Numbered from the stretch's first letter, positions 1 to 5,173 are shown. The stretch: DNA of 5,559 nucleotides from Dialister sp. UBA6422 (GCA_002439665.1 DJPC01000073.1:4054-9612); one strand, 5' to 3'. Translations and numbers: made by a program. Notes: generated by a model from the sequence alone, not told the origin.

Positions 1-6
1 AAAAGG

Positions 7-42
7 GGCTGTGACAAAATGCAAAAGTATTTTGTCACAGCC
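7..42. terminator. Strong hairpin terminator at the left edge, possibly bidirectional
   Basis: A perfect 14-bp inverted repeat (7-20 with 29-42, GGCTGTGACAAAAT and its complement) encloses an 8-nt loop, GCAAAAGT. On the plus strand it is followed by ACTTCGTTTTTC, and on the minus strand by CC and then TTTT. It could therefore end a rightward gene lying left of the window, and may also act as a back-up stop for leftward transcription from trxB-nth. The structure is read directly; direction and use are inferred. Confidence 0.75.
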
Positions 43-54
43 ACTTCGTTTTTC

Positions 55-69
55 ATAATAATAATAATA
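55..69. repeat. Short ATA trinucleotide repeat (5 units)
   Basis: Five consecutive ATA units lie between the left terminator and the heptamer array. The tract is non-coding. It may simply be slippage in AT-rich DNA, and no function can be assigned. Confidence 0.6.
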
Positions 70-72
70 TAA

Positions 73-107
73 GTTGTTAGTTGTTAGTTGTTAGTTACTA
101 GTTGTTA
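73..107. repeat. Tandem 7-bp repeat, GTTGTTA x5
   Basis: Five adjacent heptamers are present: three exact GTTGTTA copies (73-93), one variant GTTACTA (94-100) and a fourth exact copy (101-107). There are no spacers, so it is not CRISPR-like. A second, shorter run of the same heptamer lies at 1955-1975, in the next intergenic gap. The seven-base period and non-coding setting suggest a slippage-prone intergenic satellite. Function is unknown. Confidence 0.85.
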
Positions 108-125
108 GCTGGTTTAATATGTCTC

Positions 126-166
126 AGCTCTACTGACTTGCGTCACCTATTACCAGTCTGTGAGCT
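126..166. repeat. Imperfect hairpin element (REP-like candidate)
   Basis: The left arm AGCTC-t-AC-t-GACT (126-138) pairs with the right arm AGTC-t-GT-GAGCT (155-166). This gives 11 base pairs broken by one mismatch and one bulged base, around a 16-nt loop. Unlike the flanking terminators it has no T-run on either side (CTCCCCTCC follows). That fits a dispersed palindromic intergenic element better than a terminator. Whether it recurs in the genome cannot be seen here. Confidence 0.4.
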
Positions 167-186
167 CTCCCCTCCAAAAAGGAAGC

Positions 187-234
187 AAAAAGAGGATGTA
201 TAACATGGAAAAGTATGTTATACATCCTCTTTTT
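187..234. terminator. Bidirectional terminator downstream of nth
   Basis: A perfect 20-bp inverted repeat (187-206 with 215-234) encloses the 8-nt loop GGAAAAGT. The arms begin with five A and end with five T, so a U-tract follows the stem on either strand. It starts 9 bp past the nth stop codon and is the natural end of the trxB-nth message. The loop differs at only one position from that of the hairpin at 7-42, although the stems are unrelated. Confidence 0.9.
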
Positions 235-243
235 TAGGTTCTA

Positions 244-882
244 TTAGGATTTGATAGTAGAAGAAGGACAAATATCATGTAAAAAACAAGTAGCACATTT
301 AGGTGCTCTAGCTGTACATACCTTCCTACCATGCCAAATCAGCCAGTGATGGGCATCAGACCAATCCTTTTTCGGAATGGCCTTCATGAGTCCTTTTTCT
401 ACTTCTAAAGGTGTTGTTCCCGGTGCTAGCTTTAGTCTATTGGCTACGCGAAATACATGGGTATCCACTGCAATAGCGGGATAACCCCAGGCTACGCTAC
501 GTACCACATTGGCCGTTTTTCTACCGACTCCAGGAAGTTTCACAAGCTCATCAAAATCTTGCGGCACCTCGCCTCCATAATTTTCCAGAAGCATATGACA
601 CATACCTAGTAGATTTTTAGCTTTCGCTTTATAGAGTCCGCAATCGTGGATCTCTGTTTCCAATTGACTAGGTGTAAGTGCTGCCATCTTAGCCGGGCTA
701 TCCAATCTAGGAAAAATACGTCCTGTAATGACATTGACTCTTTTATCTGTGCACTGCGCTGATAAAATAACAGCCACCAAAAGTGTAAATGGACTGGTGA
801 AATGAAGCATGGTCCCTTCATTGTGATACACTTCTGACAGTCTTTGAAGCTGTTCTTCTTTTATTTTCTTAGTCACTCTCAT
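244..882 (-). CDS. nth: Endonuclease III (DNA glycosylase/AP lyase)
   Basis: This base-excision repair enzyme removes oxidised pyrimidines (such as thymine glycol) and nicks the resulting abasic site by beta-elimination. The 212 residues match the usual family length of about 210. The helix-hairpin-helix LPGVGRKTANVV lies at residues 116-127 with catalytic Lys122, and the catalytic Asp140 is in VDTHVFRVANRL. The C-terminus carries the full [4Fe-4S] ligand set Cys189-X6-Cys196-X2-Cys199-X5-Cys205. The N-terminal SPFTLLVAVILSAQCTD block is also typical. The gene is intact. Its ATG overlaps the trxB stop by 4 bp (ATGA, 879-882), and its own Shine-Dalgarno is weak, so it is probably translated by coupling to trxB. 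A GTG at codon 3 is a possible but less likely start. A strong terminator follows the stop. It acts in the cytoplasm. Confidence 0.97.
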   Translation of the reverse strand: MRVTKKIKEEQLQRLSEVYHNEGTMLHFTSPFTLLVAVILSAQCTDKRVNVITGRIFPRLDSPAKMAALTPSQLETEIHDCGLYKAKAKNLLGMCHMLLENYGGEVPQDFDELVKLPGVGRKTANVVRSVAWGYPAIAVDTHVFRVANRLKLAPGTTPLEVEKGLMKAIPKKDWSDAHHWLIWHGRKVCTARAPKCATCFLHDICPSSTIKS

Positions 883-1793
883 TTCTCATAGGTCAGCAAA
901 TAGTCATGAGCGGCTAATGCTGCTGCAGCCCCCTCTCCGGCAGCAATGATAATCTGTTTATTTTTGCAATTGGTTACATCACCAGCAGCAAAAAGTCCTG
1001 GGACGTTGGTAACGCCTTCTTTATCCGTGATGATTTCCCCTTGGTCATTTAATGCCACTTCTGGTGGTAAGTAACTATTATTCGGAATACCGCCAGCCTC
1101 TACGAAGACGCCATCTACTGCAAGATCTCTTTCCTTGCCATCTGCTTTATTTTTCACAGTGAGATGTGAAACCTTCTTATCCCCTTTCACCGCTTCTGGT
1201 GTATAGCCTAAAAGGATTTCTATATGTTCTAATTTCTTCATCTGTCTTACAAGCACTTCTTGGGCACGAATACGGCTTCTGACCACCAGATACACCTTAG
1301 GACAAATCTTAGCCAATTCCATGGCCGCCTGTATCGCACTATCCCCGCCACCTACAATGGCTACCGTCTTTTTGCGATAAAAAGGAGCGTCACAGGTAGC
1401 ACAATAACTCACTCCGCGACCTGTATATTCCATTTCTCCAGGAATCCCTAAGGTGCGACTATGTTTCCCTGCTGTCACAATACAGGTTTTCCCTTCCAAG
1501 GTTTTGCCGTCATCCAGGTGGAGGCAGAAATGTCCATCTTCCATTCTTTCTAAAGATTTAACCCCTGCTGTTACAAACTGTACAGGATATTCCTTCACAT
1601 GCGCTTCCATTTTATCAGCCAATTCAAAGCCAGACACATGGGGAAGTGCTAAATAATTTTCAATGTCCCCAGTAAGAAGCATCTGCCCTCCGATATCCGT
1701 GGTAACTACTTCTACAGACAATTCTTTTCTAGCGGCATACAAAGCTGCATTGAGTCCTGCAGGACCCCCACCAATAATAAGTACATCCGTCAT
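879..1793 (-). CDS. trxB: Thioredoxin reductase (FAD-dependent, TrxB type)
   Basis: This cytoplasmic flavoenzyme passes reducing equivalents from a nicotinamide cofactor through FAD and a redox disulfide to thioredoxin. The 304 residues fit the low-molecular-weight TrxB family. FAD-binding motifs are GGGPAG (8-13) and the C-terminal FAAGDVTNCKNKQ block (268-280); the redox pair is CATC (131-134); the nucleotide-binding Rossmann motif is VGGGDSA (147-153). Oddities: the usual HRRxxxR motif that grips the 2'-phosphate of NADPH reads VRSRIRA (171-177), and the residues after the active site are DAPFY rather than the common DG(A/F)F. Cofactor preference is therefore uncertain. The start is firm: an AAAGGAGG site (1801-1808) lies 7 nt before the ATG. 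It is the first gene of an operon with nth. A broader TrxB/AhpF-like reductase role cannot be excluded, but the length shows there is no AhpF N-terminal domain. Confidence 0.93.
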   Translation of the reverse strand: MTDVLIIGGGPAGLNAALYAARKELSVEVVTTDIGGQMLLTGDIENYLALPHVSGFELADKMEAHVKEYPVQFVTAGVKSLERMEDGHFCLHLDDGKTLEGKTCIVTAGKHSRTLGIPGEMEYTGRGVSYCATCDAPFYRKKTVAIVGGGDSAIQAAMELAKICPKVYLVVRSRIRAQEVLVRQMKKLEHIEILLGYTPEAVKGDKKVSHLTVKNKADGKERDLAVDGVFVEAGGIPNNSYLPPEVALNDQGEIITDKEGVTNVPGLFAAGDVTNCKNKQIIIAAGEGAAAALAAHDYLLTYEK

Positions 1794-1810
1794 GTTCGTT
1801 CCTCCTTTAT

Positions 1811-1856
1811 ATATCGATATTTATCGTTCTTATTATATACTATTTATTCTAGAATA
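1811..1856 (-). promoter_or_regulatory. Candidate trxB-nth promoter with flanking palindromes
   Basis: Reading leftward, TATAAT (1832-1837) stands 24 bp before the AAAGGAGG site of trxB. It is a good -10 box, but no convincing -35 is found at 16-18 bp (TATCTA at 17 bp). Perfect palindromes flank the -10: TATTCTAGAATA (1845-1856) on the upstream side, over the spacer and the edge of the -35 region, and ATATCGATAT (1811-1820) just past the expected transcription start. A weak -35 overlapped by a palindrome would suit a regulated promoter, but the region is AT-rich and no regulator can be named. Confidence 0.5.
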
Positions 1857-1954
1857 GATAGATAAAATATCACTAGATATGGAAAATAAAATCAGAATCC
1901 TCTCCTGCGGTGCAGTACAGAAGCATTCATAAGAGGCAATAGTCATAATCATGA

Positions 1955-1975
1955 GTTGTTGGTTGTTAGTTGAAT
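1955..1975. repeat. Second short run of the GTTGTTA heptamer
   Basis: Three consecutive heptamers, GTTGTTG, GTTGTTA and GTTGAAT, repeat the unit seen at 73-107, in the same orientation and again in an intergenic gap next to a terminator (2003-2030). This copy is short and degenerate, so it may be an eroded array. No function is evident. Confidence 0.6.
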
Positions 1976-2002
1976 AAGTAGTCAATAAAGAAGACCACCT
2001 AT

Positions 2003-2030
2003 AAAAAAACGGCAGGCTTAATGCCTACCG
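2003..2030 (-). terminator. Rho-independent terminator of the yerC-phosphohexomutase operon
   Basis: Read leftward, the RNA forms an 8-bp stem CGGUAGGC/GCCUGCCG (2023-2030 with 2010-2017, including one G-U pair) with loop AUUAA, followed at once by seven U (2003-2009). It begins 9 bp after the phosphohexomutase stop. On the plus strand the wobble becomes a C-A mismatch and there is no T-run, so it works leftward only. Confidence 0.92.
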
Positions 2031-2039
2031 CCTCTCTAT

Positions 2040-3407
2040 TTATTGCATAGTTTTGATGAAATGAATGATTTCATTTTCTTTTTCTAATAATAAATCTGCA
2101 TCTCCCCGGGTTTCCATATTGAAGCGAATCAAGGGTTCTGTATTGGATGGGCGCAAATTGAATCGCCAATCAGTAAATTCCAGCCCTACACCATCGGTAG
2201 CATCTATGCGAAGAGCTTGCGGCATATACTTGTCCTTCACTGCTTGTAATACTTTTTCCACGTCTTTGGCAGGTAGATTGATTTCTCCACTACAGGGGAA
2301 TTCTTTTTCCATTTCAGAAACCATATCTCCTAGATATTTTCCCTTTTCACTCATCAGCTGTGCTACAATAAGCCAAGGAATCATTCCGGAATCACAATAA
2401 GAAAAGTCTCTGAAAAAGTGATGGGCACTGTTTTCTGCACCATAAATCCCCTTGACGCGGCGCATGGTTTCTTTCATAAATGCATGACCGCCTTTAGATT
2501 CCACAGGATGGCCGCCCCATTTTTCACAAATTTTCTGGATGCACCAAAATACCCTAGGATCATGAATGATCGTTTCCCCTGGATGACGTTTTAAAAAGTA
2601 CTCTGCTAAAAGTCCTACCATGTAGTACCCTTCCACAAAGTTTCCCTTTTCATCGATAAAGAAGCATCGATCAAAATCGCCATCCCAAGCAATCCCCAGA
2701 TCGGCTTTTTTCTGCTTAACCATATCTACGATAGGCTTTCTAGAGGCTTCTAGCATAGGATTAGGTACACCATGGGGAAACTGACCATCCGGTTCCATAA
2801 AGAGCTCTGTAAACTGAAATGGTAAATACTTTTTCAATTCCTTAAATACCACATTGGCACACCCATTCCCTGCATCTACCACAATATGAAGGGGCTTCAT
2901 TTTGTGGACATCCACAAAGGACAGTATATGCTTCACATAGTCAGATAGAATGTGTTTGGTCTCTATGGTACCAGTTTTTTCACAGTCTGAGAATTGACCA
3001 GAAAAAGCCAATTTTTCTATATCTTTAAGCCCTGTATCAGCACTGACAGGCACGCCGCCTTGCCGTACGATCTTGATACCATTGTAATCAGATGGATTGT
3101 GGCTGGCTGTAATCATAAAACCACCGTCCATCCCATAGAAAAAAGTACCAAAGTACATCATTTCAGTGCCAGCAAGGCCGATATTATATACATGAGCACC
3201 ACTATCAGAAAGACCTTTCATGCAAGCTTTGGCTATAGCCAACGAGCTAGGCCGCACATCATATCCTACACACATAGTCTTAGGATGATAGAGACTGCCA
3301 TAAGCACGGCCTACCCGATAGGCTAGATCTTCATTGACTTCATCAGGTACGACGCCGCGAATATCATAGGCTTTAAAGCCTCCATGAGACAAAACGAGCG
3401 GCTCCAT
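2040..3407 (-). CDS. manB: Phosphomannomutase/phosphoglucomutase (ManB/CpsG type)
   Basis: This phosphohexomutase interconverts 6-phospho and 1-phospho sugars (mannose and/or glucose) through a phosphoserine enzyme, supplying GDP-mannose or UDP-glucose pathways for surface polysaccharides. The 455 residues match the E. coli ManB/CpsG length. Family landmarks appear in order: KAYDIRG (12-18); the active-site loop TASHNP (100-105) with phosphoserine Ser102; the metal loop DGDFDR (242-247); the sugar-recognition loop AENSAHHFFRDF (324-335); and the phosphate-binding loop RPSNTEPLIR (419-428). The sugar loop keeps the key Glu and Ser but reads AENS where GEMS is usual in this subgroup. The substrate (mannose, glucose or both) cannot be settled by sequence alone. 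The ATG overlaps the yerC stop by one base (TAATG), and GGAGG (3418-3422) lies 10 nt upstream inside yerC, so the two are co-transcribed and probably translationally coupled. The gene is intact and a terminator follows. Confidence 0.93.
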   Translation of the reverse strand: MEPLVLSHGGFKAYDIRGVVPDEVNEDLAYRVGRAYGSLYHPKTMCVGYDVRPSSLAIAKACMKGLSDSGAHVYNIGLAGTEMMYFGTFFYGMDGGFMITASHNPSDYNGIKIVRQGGVPVSADTGLKDIEKLAFSGQFSDCEKTGTIETKHILSDYVKHILSFVDVHKMKPLHIVVDAGNGCANVVFKELKKYLPFQFTELFMEPDGQFPHGVPNPMLEASRKPIVDMVKQKKADLGIAWDGDFDRCFFIDEKGNFVEGYYMVGLLAEYFLKRHPGETIIHDPRVFWCIQKICEKWGGHPVESKGGHAFMKETMRRVKGIYGAENSAHHFFRDFSYCDSGMIPWLIVAQLMSEKGKYLGDMVSEMEKEFPCSGEINLPAKDVEKVLQAVKDKYMPQALRIDATDGVGLEFTDWRFNLRPSNTEPLIRFNMETRGDADLLLEKENEIIHFIKTMQ

Positions 3408-3715
3408 TACTTAGTTTCCTCCTCTTTGGAGAGACGGGATAATACATTGACATATCCATCTGCCCCATACTTAAGGCACCGTTTAACTCTAGAAATGGTA
3501 GCTGTACTAGCTCCCGTTGCTTCTTCAATGCGGTCGTATTTTTCACCACATTTCAACATACGTGCCACTTCCAACCGTTGAGACATGTCTCTAAGCTCAT
3601 TGATCGTACAAAGATCTTCAAAAAATTCATAACATTCTTCTCTATTTTTCAATTGTAAAATTCCATCAAAAAGACGATCTGTCAATGGATTTACCAATCT
3701 TTGATTTACGCTCAT
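3407..3715 (-). CDS. yerC: YerC/YecD-family TrpR-like DNA-binding regulator
   Basis: This is a small (102 aa) all-helical protein of the Trp-repressor superfamily. The conserved block EFFEDLCTINELRDMSQRLEVA (about residues 30-51) precedes a helix-turn-helix whose turn and recognition helix are GASTATISRVKRCL (68-81), followed by the family's YGADGY. By family knowledge these are homodimeric DNA-binding proteins. YerC homologues in Firmicutes have been proposed to regulate histidine metabolism (HisR), but nothing in this window ties this copy to histidine. The start at 3715 is preferred because GGGAGGA lies just upstream of it; an in-frame ATG five codons earlier (3730) overlaps that ribosome site and has none of its own. 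It is the first gene of a two-gene operon with the phosphohexomutase. An inverted repeat in its leader could be an autoregulatory site. Confidence 0.9.
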   Translation of the reverse strand: MSVNQRLVNPLTDRLFDGILQLKNREECYEFFEDLCTINELRDMSQRLEVARMLKCGEKYDRIEEATGASTATISRVKRCLKYGADGYVNVLSRLSKEEETK

Positions 3716-3720
3716 ATATA

Positions 3721-3728
3721 TTCCTCCC
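3721..3728 (-). promoter_or_regulatory. Ribosome binding site that fixes the yerC start
   Basis: GGGAGGAA on the minus strand, with its GGAGG core 7 nt before the ATG at 3715. It contains the codons of the longer reading frame starting at 3730, which argues that the longer start is not used. Confidence 0.85.
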
Positions 3729-3747
3729 ATATCATTTGATGTGATAT
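3729..3747. promoter_or_regulatory. Inverted repeat in the yerC leader (operator candidate)
   Basis: The repeat ATATCA-N7-TGATAT has perfect 6-bp arms (3729-3734 and 3742-3747). It sits between the -10 box and the ribosome binding site of yerC. The placement would suit autorepression by a dimeric helix-turn-helix protein, or a weak leader hairpin. The AT-rich arms make chance possible. Confidence 0.35.
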
Positions 3748-3766
3748 TTTTATTTTACTTTAGTAT

Positions 3767-3796
3767 ATTATAGCATTAGAGATAATGTACCGTAAA
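3767..3796 (-). promoter_or_regulatory. Extended -10 promoter of the yerC-phosphohexomutase operon
   Basis: Leftward, an extended -10 TGCTATAAT (3767-3775) has the perfect TATAAT hexamer at 3767-3772. TTTACG (3791-3796, 4 of 6 matches to TTGACA) lies 18 bp upstream. Transcription would begin near 3760, giving a leader of about 45 nt. Confidence 0.7.
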
Positions 3797-3872
3797 GAGT
3801 AGAAAGTAAGTTAATCCCCCATCATATATACGCCTAGGGAAACAATGGATACAACCGGCATACACCCATCTG

Positions 3873-3898
3873 ATATGGAAAATGAAAGTTTTCCATGT
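3873..3898. promoter_or_regulatory. Inverted repeat just upstream of the metNI promoter (operator candidate)
   Basis: Perfect 8-bp arms ATGGAAAA (3875-3882) and TTTTCCAT (3889-3896) surround 6 nt, and the pairing extends by one wobble and one A-T pair. No T-run follows on either strand, so it is not a standard terminator. It ends 7 bp before the TTGACA box. It could be a protein-binding site, but no regulator can be named. Confidence 0.4.
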
Positions 3899-3905
3899 AA
3901 ACATA

Positions 3906-3937
3906 TTGACATTCTTTCCCATTCAGAGTACTATAAT
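3906..3937 (+). promoter_or_regulatory. Promoter for the SAM riboswitch-metNI transcript
   Basis: A perfect -35 TTGACA (3906-3911) is followed by a perfect TATAAT (3932-3937), but their 20-bp spacing is longer than the optimum. TACTAT (3929-3934) sits at the ideal 17 bp and may be the true -10. Either way transcription starts around 3941-3946, about 35 nt before the aptamer. The new RNA would begin with a small hairpin, GACAT/ATGTC (3945-3949 with 3958-3962). Confidence 0.7.
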
Positions 3938-3977
3938 TCCAATCGACATGACTCAAAATGTCAAATTTCATATACAA

Positions 3978-4077
3978 TTCATCATGAGTGGCGGAGGGAC
4001 TGGCCCCAGGAAGCCACGGCAACCATCTTTTTGAAACGGTGCCAATTCCAGCGAGTATATACTCGAAAGATGATGTG
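3978..4077 (+). ncRNA. SAM-I riboswitch aptamer (S-box)
   Basis: This RNA domain binds S-adenosylmethionine. P1 pairs CATCAT (3980-3985) with ATGATG (4070-4075). The conserved core GCGGAGGGACTGGCCC (3991-4006) contains the kink-turn bases. CGGCAACC (4017-4024) starts P3, which closes with GGTGCC (4038-4043). P4 is CGAGT/ACTCG with a four-base loop (4052-4065). All the main S-box elements are present and in order. It lies directly upstream of metN and controls a methionine importer, a classic S-box target. High SAM should switch transcription off. Confidence 0.97.
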
Positions 4078-4097
4078 AATCCTCGCTTTCATCTTTC
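4065..4097 (+). promoter_or_regulatory. Antiterminator helix of the SAM riboswitch
   Basis: GAAAGATGA (4065-4073) is perfectly complementary to TCATCTTTC (4089-4097). This 9-bp helix uses the 3' strand of P1 and the left arm and loop of the terminator, so it excludes both. It should form when SAM is low and let transcription reach metN. Confidence 0.88.
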
Positions 4098-4113
4098 CGA
4101 TGAAAGTTTTTTT
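4086..4113 (+). terminator. SAM-dependent attenuator terminator
   Basis: The stem CTTTCATC/GATGAAAG (4086-4093 with 4099-4106) has a 5-nt loop and is followed by seven T (4107-4113). It lies between the aptamer and the metN ribosome site and competes with the antiterminator at 4065-4097. Confidence 0.95.
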
Positions 4114-4135
4114 ATTCATGTAAGGAGAGAATCCA

Positions 4136-5173
4136 ATGATTGAACTGAAGCATATAACTAAAGTATATGGTGACTTCAAAGCACTGGATGATATTAGCCT
4201 AACGATCAAAGATGGGGAAATCTTTGGTATCGTAGGCCAATCTGGTGCCGGTAAATCCACCTTGGTTCGATGCATCAATATGCTTGAACCACCTACTTCT
4301 GGTGAAGTAGTCATCAATGGCAAAGATTTAACCAAATTGAGCAACAAAGAGCTGCGGAGTGAAAGAAAAAATATTGGTATGATTTTCCAGCATTTCAATT
4401 TGCTGTCCAGCCGTACCGTAGCAGAAAATGTGGCTTTTCCATTAGAACTGTCCAATGTCCCAAAGGCAGAACAAAAAAAACGTATTGATGATATTTTGGA
4501 AATGGTAGGACTTACTGAATATAAAGATAAATATCCGGCACAGCTTTCCGGTGGTCAAAAACAGCGTGTAGGTATTGCCAGAGCTATCGTTTCCAATCCT
4601 TCCGTTCTTCTTTCTGATGAAGCAACCAGTGCTTTGGATCCAGAAACAGTAAAGTCTATTTTGCAACTTTTAAAAGATATCAATAAAAAATTAGGTATCA
4701 CCATCATTATGATTACCCATCAGATGGAAGTCATTAAAGAAATTGCAGAACGTGTGGCTGTCATTGAACACGGACATATTATTGAAGAAGGATCGGTCGT
4801 GGATCTCTTTACCAATCCACAGACAGAAACACTGAAGAAATTCGTAGGTTCTGTCATGTCTTCTGAAGTCCCAGAACAGTTATCTCATATGGATATTCAT
4901 GATAAAAAATTGGATCCATCGGATCAAACTGTACTCTCTTTATCTTTTAGAGGCGATGTGGCCAATGAACCAATCATTGCAAACTTAATTAAGAAATACA
5001 ACCTGGATGTATCCATCTTATATGGTTCCATTGATTATATTCAAAATATCTCCTTCGGCCGTTTAATTATTACCATCATAGGCAATGAGGGAGATATGAA
5101 AGAAGCTCTTAATCATTTGAAGTCTTTACCAATTACAAGTGAGGTGCTTGGATATGTCTCCAGTCATAACTAA
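4136..5173 (+). CDS. metN: Methionine ABC importer ATP-binding protein MetN
   Basis: This is the cytoplasmic ATPase subunit that powers MetNIQ uptake of L- and D-methionine. In the 345 residues the ABC motifs run in order: Walker A GQSGAGKST (34-42), Q-loop Gln85 in IFQHFNLL, signature LSGGQKQR (137-144), Walker B VLLSDE (157-162), D-loop SALD (165-168) and switch His195. A C-terminal NIL domain (about 265-345) follows; in MetN homologues this domain binds methionine and inhibits transport when internal methionine is high. So two feedbacks are expected: SAM on transcription and methionine on activity. AAGGAG (4122-4127) lies 8 nt before the ATG. The upstream SAM riboswitch and overlapping metI confirm the methionine assignment over other MetN-like importers. 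The gene is intact, with the usual family length. Confidence 0.97.
   Translation: MIELKHITKVYGDFKALDDISLTIKDGEIFGIVGQSGAGKSTLVRCINMLEPPTSGEVVINGKDLTKLSNKELRSERKNIGMIFQHFNLLSSRTVAENVAFPLELSNVPKAEQKKRIDDILEMVGLTEYKDKYPAQLSGGQKQRVGIARAIVSNPSVLLSDEATSALDPETVKSILQLLKDINKKLGITIIMITHQMEVIKEIAERVAVIEHGHIIEEGSVVDLFTNPQTETLKKFVGSVMSSEVPEQLSHMDIHDKKLDPSDQTVLSLSFRGDVANEPIIANLIKKYNLDVSILYGSIDYIQNISFGRLIITIIGNEGDMKEALNHLKSLPITSEVLGYVSSHN
5141..5146 (+). promoter_or_regulatory. Ribosome binding site of metI inside metN
   Basis: GAGGTG, 7 nt before the ATG at 5154, lies within the last codons of metN. It supports the overlapping start of metI and translational coupling of the two subunits. Confidence 0.75.

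Noticed and set aside
73..107. Possible CRISPR-like array
   Set aside because: The units are only 7 bp, directly adjacent with no spacers, and no cas genes are nearby.
1260..1857. Three plus-strand open frames of about 60-67 codons antisense to trxB
   Set aside because: They are shadows of the trxB coding strand with no ribosome sites and no family resemblance.
1899..1936. Possible structured RNA: CCTCT/AGAGG closing an inner CTGC-ggt-GCAG hairpin
   Set aside because: Stems are only 4-5 bp with a large unpaired remainder, there is no T-run, and it lies upstream of the candidate trxB promoter, so it is probably chance.
3945..3962. Small hairpin GACAT/ATGTC at the very start of the metNI leader
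   Set aside because: Only 5 bp with an 8-nt loop. It could protect the 5' end of the RNA but is too weak to list as a separate element.
3845..4078. A 77-codon plus-strand open frame covering the metNI promoter and riboswitch
   Set aside because: It overlaps promoter elements and the structured RNA, has no good ribosome site and no recognisable protein features. It exists because the aptamer happens to lack stops in that frame.
3982..4455. A 157-codon minus-strand open frame across the riboswitch and the 5' part of metN
   Set aside because: It is antisense to the conserved aptamer and to the Walker A and Q-loop coding region of metN, its protein resembles no family I know, and it has no convincing ribosome site.
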